In this document: one piece after another, positions 33,510 through 36,890 of the stretch
Position numbering within the stretch: the first letter of the stretch is position 1
Layout of the letters: the number at the start of each line of letters is the position of its first letter
Source of the DNA: Spirochaetaceae bacterium
Lineage (GTDB): Bacteria > Spirochaetota > Spirochaetia > SZUA-6 > DRHE01
Direction of reading: 5' to 3'
Assembly (NCBI GenBank): GCA_020353535.1
Contig: CP070696.1
Coordinates: forward strand, 4,068,453 to 4,105,342
Length of the DNA: 36,890 nt
Position numbers and translations under genes: made by a program
The notes under the pieces: model-generated
What the model was told of the DNA's origin: nothing
Database searches by the model: none
What the model saw: only the letters and a program-made list of their open reading frames with translations

Positions 33510-34946
33510 ATGCACGAAGGGATTCTCGGCATCGACTGCGGTACCTCCAAAATCGCGGTGGCTCTGATCGAACCGACGACACGAACGGTCCTGGACATTC
33601 GATCGGCCGATACCCGTGCCGATATCCCCTGCGATCCGGTCTCTCACAAAGAACAGGACGTAGAGGTAACCATCAACGTGTTTCGGCGATTGGTAACTGA
33701 GACTCTGAGGGCTCACAAGGTCCGCCTGCTGTCGATCGGCCTGACCGGTCAAGCCCACGGGATACTCGGACTGGATCAAAACGGAAATGCCCTGACCAAT
33801 TACGTCACCTGGCAGGACGGCCGGGGGGAGGAGGAAATACGCCCCGGCGTGACGCTGCTGCAGGAGATTCGGGAACGTGTCGGAGCGGACAGAAAGCTGG
33901 CCAGCGGCTACGGGATCGTCACCCTTTATTCCTGGAAGAAGCGGGGTCTTCCCCCCGGCATGAACCGGGTTTGCGGTATCGTGGATTACCTCGGGCTGCA
34001 GTTGGCGCAGGAGCGGATTCCGGTCACCGACTACACCATGGCGGAAACGACCGGCATGTTCGACATGATGGGGGCGTGCTGGGGCACGGAAATGCTCGAA
34101 TCCCTGGATATTCCAACTTCACTCTTGCCCGAACTCCTACCGCCGACAGAAATTGCAGGGATGTTAAAGGCGCGCTGGCTCCTCGAGCTCATCGGCAAAC
34201 GGGAGGTTCCGGTATGCGTAACTCTTGGGGACAACCAGGCCGGCTATATTGCCAGTGTACGGGAGCCGATCCAGTCGATCCTCATCAACATCGGAACCGG
34301 CTCACAGATCTCCCTGGCTGTTCGGCGCGCTGTGGCTGAATCCCTTCGCAGCTCCCTCGACGGCTACGATGTGACGCTGCGGCCGTTCGTAGATTCCTGC
34401 TTCCTGGTGGCGGGAAGCGCTTTGGCGGGGGGCGTGGCCTACCGGGCCCTGAAGGATTTCTTTGCCACTGCCGGAAGGGAGCTGTTCGGGATCGAGGAAC
34501 CGCAGGATCTGTATGGAAGGATGCAGGATCTTGCCGAGCGGGTCGGAAGCTCAGGCGGAATGCACGTCGAACCTCTGCTCGGCGGATCCAGGAGCAACCC
34601 GGATACCCGGGGCCGTATTGAAGGACTGTCTTTTGACAACCTGAAGCCCGGTGCCTTTATCTACGGAGTGCAGGAAGGCATCCTCCGCATACTGAAAGAG
34701 ATGATAGACCCTGAGCTGCTCGGGGAAAGAAAGTACCTGGTGGGAAGCGGCAACGGCTTGCGCCGCAATCCCCTGCTGCGCCGAATCGCCGCCACCGTCT
34801 TCGAGAGAGATCTGTTGATTCCTCGTATCGTGGAAGAAGCTGCAGTGGGCGCGGCCTTGAACGGAGCGGTGGCAGCGGGAATCTATGAAAACTTCGATGA
34901 GGCCCGGAATCTTATTCGGTACGAGGAGCAAAGTCGTGAAGTATAG
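33510..34946 (+). CDS. FGGY-family carbohydrate kinase, sedoheptulokinase-like
   Basis: The 478-residue protein has the two-domain FGGY fold. IDCGTSK (8-14) is the first ATP-binding loop, GQAHGI (80-85) and TWQDGR (100-105) resemble the sugar-binding region of sedoheptulokinase, LGDNQAG (239-245) carries the catalytic base D241, and NIGTGSQ (260-266) is the second phosphate loop. VGSGNGLRRNPLLRR is the C-terminal adenosine region. It would make sedoheptulose 7-phosphate or a related ketose phosphate. That is the substrate of GmhA-type isomerases, and one is encoded nearby. It lies 24 bp after the rraA/adh chimera, with GGGGGGAGG ahead of the start. The assignment within FGGY is moderate. Confidence 0.85.
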   Translation: MHEGILGIDCGTSKIAVALIEPTTRTVLDIRSADTRADIPCDPVSHKEQDVEVTINVFRRLVTETLRAHKVRLLSIGLTGQAHGILGLDQNGNALTNYVTWQDGRGEEEIRPGVTLLQEIRERVGADRKLASGYGIVTLYSWKKRGLPPGMNRVCGIVDYLGLQLAQERIPVTDYTMAETTGMFDMMGACWGTEMLESLDIPTSLLPELLPPTEIAGMLKARWLLELIGKREVPVCVTLGDNQAGYIASVREPIQSILINIGTGSQISLAVRRAVAESLRSSLDGYDVTLRPFVDSCFLVAGSALAGGVAYRALKDFFATAGRELFGIEEPQDLYGRMQDLAERVGSSGGMHVEPLLGGSRSNPDTRGRIEGLSFDNLKPGAFIYGVQEGILRILKEMIDPELLGERKYLVGSGNGLRRNPLLRRIAATVFERDLLIPRIVEEAAVGAALNGAVAAGIYENFDEARNLIRYEEQSREV

Positions 34947-35051
34947 AGGATCTTTCCATTTTACCAGGCGAACTTCGGGTACTGCGAGCACGGCTGGATC
35001 GACTGACGGCCCAGAGCTATGCGGAGGATCTTTAGGGAGGAACAGTTACAG

Positions 35052-36074
35052 ATGAACTACCGAGCGGCGGTTTTCCACGATACCGAACACATAACCATCC
35101 AAACCAAGGAGGTACGCAAGCCGGGACCGAAGGAGGTGCTGATTAGAGTTCGAGCCTGCGGCGTCTGTGGCACGGACCTCCATCTCTATCACGGTGCGCC
35201 CGGATCGGCCAGCGCAACCCCGCCGGTGGTATTGGGCCACGAGTTTGCCGGGGAGGTGACCGAGACCGGCTCCGATGTCACCGATCTGCGCTCCGGAGAT
35301 CAGGTCACAGTGGATCCCAACCTGGCCTGCGGCGATTGCTGGTACTGCAGAAACGGGGAGCGCAATCTCTGCAGCAATCTGACGGCGATCGGCGTAAACT
35401 TCGATGGGGGATTTGCCGAGTACTGCCTGGTCCCGTTCAGTCAGGTGTACCGTTTCGACCGACCGGTATCACATCATCATGCGGCCATGGCCGAGCCGCT
35501 CGCCTGCTGCCTGCACGGGATCGACCGGGTCGCCCTGAAGCAGGGGCAAACTGTCGCTGTGGTCGGCTGCGGTGCAATCGGACTTATTATGGTGCAGCTG
35601 GCCTTTCTGGGGGGAGCCAGCCGAGTATATGCCAGCGACCCCGTGGCGAAACGACGCGATCTTGCCGAGCAGTTGGGCGCCGTTCCCGTGGATCCCGGTA
35701 GACAGGAGCTTCCCACGGTAATCCGCAGAGACATTCCGGAGGGTGTGGATTCAGCTGTGGAGTGCGCCGGGAATCCCGCAGCCATGCTGCAGGCCTTCCA
35801 GAGCGTTCGTCGGGGCGGTACGGTACTACTGTTCAGCGTTCCGGAGGCGGATGCGGTCCTCAACGTGCCAGTATACGACATCTATTTCCGCGAACTGAGG
35901 ATCCTGGGCTCCTTCACCAATCCTGCGACCCAGGGCCGGGCAGTGGACCTGGTCTCCTCGGGGCGAATCCAACTGGAACAGCTGATCAGCCATCAACTTC
36001 CTCTCGAATCGATCAAAGATGCGTTCCGGCTTTTCGGTAAACCGGATGCAATCAAGATTGTAGTGGCGTTATAA
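35052..36074 (+). CDS. Zinc-dependent medium-chain alcohol/polyol dehydrogenase
   Basis: The start at 35052 is preferred because AGGGAGGA precedes it; the open frame begins at 35019. The 340-residue protein has the catalytic zinc site C39 (VCGTD), H63/E64 (LGHEF) and E148 (AEPL), and the structural zinc cysteines C93, C96, C99 and C107. GCGAIG (172-177) followed by an acidic residue in YASDP suggests NAD. The family includes sorbitol, xylitol and threonine dehydrogenases. Placed 105 bp after the FGGY kinase, it may oxidise a polyol to the ketose that the kinase phosphorylates. A weak GAGC/GCTC hairpin lies just past the stop. Confidence 0.88.
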   Translation: MNYRAAVFHDTEHITIQTKEVRKPGPKEVLIRVRACGVCGTDLHLYHGAPGSASATPPVVLGHEFAGEVTETGSDVTDLRSGDQVTVDPNLACGDCWYCRNGERNLCSNLTAIGVNFDGGFAEYCLVPFSQVYRFDRPVSHHHAAMAEPLACCLHGIDRVALKQGQTVAVVGCGAIGLIMVQLAFLGGASRVYASDPVAKRRDLAEQLGAVPVDPGRQELPTVIRRDIPEGVDSAVECAGNPAAMLQAFQSVRRGGTVLLFSVPEADAVLNVPVYDIYFRELRILGSFTNPATQGRAVDLVSSGRIQLEQLISHQLPLESIKDAFRLFGKPDAIKIVVAL

Positions 36075-36172
36075 ATCGAGAGCAGGCTCCTTTTCGGCAC
36101 GCGGACTACAAAATGGGTAAGCTCCGGAAACGACCGCTCAGAACATAGGACTAACCTAAAACTGCTGAACGA

Positions 36173-36890
36173 CTACGGGTAGTGTGTGATCGGCGTAGCG
36201 GCTGTGGTGGTAGTTGTGTAGGTCGGTGTCGTTGTGGCGTAGTTAGCCGCCGTTTGCGTAAATCCCTCGTCGGGGTCCGTGTCCGTTACCGTAGCCGTAG
36301 TCGTGGTTACGGTAGCCGTCGTGTCCTGGCCCAGGGTGAGGTTCTCGCCGAGGTTCGTGTAAACGGGATTTCCATTCGCGTCCAGATGCATCAGCAACAT
36401 ATTGGCTTTGTTGGTCGCGGCACCGAAAGAGTAGGTGTCACCGCCCACGAAGTAGCCGCCGTCTGGGGCTAGCCGAACATGCTTCCCTCGGTCGGAACTG
36501 TTCCCACCATAGGTTTTCTGCCACTGGATATTCCCGGTACTGCTCAGCTTCATAACCCAGACATCAGTATAACCCCCACCGTACGAATCGGTCTCCCCGA
36601 CCACAATGTATCCGCCGTCTCCGGTCTGGCGTACGTCCGAAATGATGTCTTCGCCTGAACCACCGTAGGCTTTCTGCCAGGAGACGTTGAGGTTGCCTGC
36701 CAGTTTGAGGATCCACCCATCCTTACCACCGGCACCATACGAATCCGTGTACCCGACTACAATGTAACCGGCATCTCCGGTTTGCATGACGCCCCTGGAT
36801 TGATCGTCTCCTGTGCCGCCGTATGCCTTATTGTACGTGTTGGCGTAAACGAGTCCGGTTTTGGTCATACGGAAGACCCAGATGTCGTTG
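36173..36890 (-). CDS. Repetitive, Thr-rich, probably exported protein, C-terminal part (cut by window edge)
   Basis: The frame continues off the right edge (NDIWVFRM precedes the first ATG in view at 36868). It contains three repeats of about 50 residues, each with YGG, an Asp-rich turn, QTGDGGYIVVG and a TDSYG or TYSFG turn, and ends of the form VWVMKLSSTGNIQWQ. This is the pattern of delta-60/beta-propeller-like repeats in secreted bacterial proteins. The last 55 residues are Thr-rich low complexity (TVTTTTATVTDTD). The signal peptide would lie outside the window. No function can be given beyond a likely surface or secreted role. Confidence 0.75.
   Translation of the reverse strand, partial: NDIWVFRMTKTGLVYANTYNKAYGGTGDDQSRGVMQTGDAGYIVVGYTDSYGAGGKDGWILKLAGNLNVSWQKAYGGSGEDIISDVRQTGDGGYIVVGETDSYGGGYTDVWVMKLSSTGNIQWQKTYGGNSSDRGKHVRLAPDGGYFVGGDTYSFGAATNKANMLLMHLDANGNPVYTNLGENLTLGQDTTATVTTTTATVTDTDPDEGFTQTAANYATTTPTYTTTTTAATPITHYP

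Noticed and set aside
33264..33779. - strand open frame of 171 codons
   Set aside because: It is antisense to the FGGY kinase start and the dehydrogenase tail, both recognisable.
1..36890. CRISPR array or defence system
   Set aside because: No regularly spaced direct repeats and no cas, restriction, toxin-antitoxin or retron genes were seen.

Overview
The window looks like a chromosomal segment of a free-living bacterium, most likely a spirochaete. The clues are indirect. The ABC substrate-binding protein has a signal peptide ending ..FAGGAKDSGEEG, a style common in spirochaetal binding proteins. There is an extra MreB-like protein next to an Rnk-type protein, a GAF-like/LuxR regulator, and a SIS/PfkB sugar-phosphate cluster. 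No rRNA or intact tRNA is present to fix the taxonomy.

Layout. (1) 1-3.3 kb is host-like: a truncated B12-binding radical SAM gene, a small unknown gene, an rnk/mreB-like pair and a LuxR-type regulator. (2) 3.3-7.2 kb is gene-poor and ends in a complete IS66 element (tnpA, tnpB, tnpC with 22/24 matching terminal repeats). (3) 7.2-27.3 kb is a self-contained catabolic locus of two divergent transcription units. Leftward: ribose-type ABC importer (binding protein, permease, double ATPase), DegT/StsC-like aminotransferase, ceramidase-like amidohydrolase, SDR dehydrogenase, acetamidase/formamidase-like protein, class III aminotransferase, transaldolase-like protein and an IolE-like TIM-barrel protein. 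Rightward: HyuB, HyuA, a GntR/FCD regulator, a 3-hydroxyacyl-CoA-dehydrogenase-like enzyme and a second class III aminotransferase. Three near-consensus sigma70 promoters in this locus each carry the same ATAGTCGACTAT-type palindrome just after the -10 box, so the GntR protein probably controls the whole set. (4) 27.4-28.5 kb is a scar: a shortened tRNA-Asn-like sequence, a strong terminator and a broken phage terminase large-subunit gene. (5) 28.7-32.7 kb is a leftward sugar-phosphate operon: an unknown 99-aa gene, a GmhA-like SIS isomerase, a PfkB kinase fused to a HAD phosphatase, and a deoxyhypusine-synthase-like protein. (6) 32.8-36.1 kb runs rightward: an rraA fragment fused by deletion to the tail of an alcohol dehydrogenase, a sedoheptulokinase-like FGGY kinase and a zinc alcohol dehydrogenase. 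(7) At the right edge lies the C-terminal part of a repetitive, Thr-rich, probably exported protein.

How it works together. The 20-kb catabolic locus reads as a pathway that imports a small nitrogen-containing polyol- or sugar-like compound, hydrolyses amide or cyclic amide bonds (HyuAB, formamidase-like and ceramidase-like proteins), removes or moves amino groups (three PLP aminotransferases), oxidises hydroxyls (SDR and 3HCDH-like) and feeds carbon through aldolase/isomerase steps. I do not recognise this combination as a described pathway; it is the best candidate here for a new system, and the substrate is an open question. Sequence on either side looks more GC-rich by eye, and the IS66 on one side and tRNA/phage debris on the other suggest the locus was acquired horizontally. 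The SIS isomerase, kinase-phosphatase fusion and sedoheptulokinase-like enzyme together suggest a heptose-phosphate route resembling the early steps of ADP-heptose synthesis, but with no nucleotidyltransferase in view.
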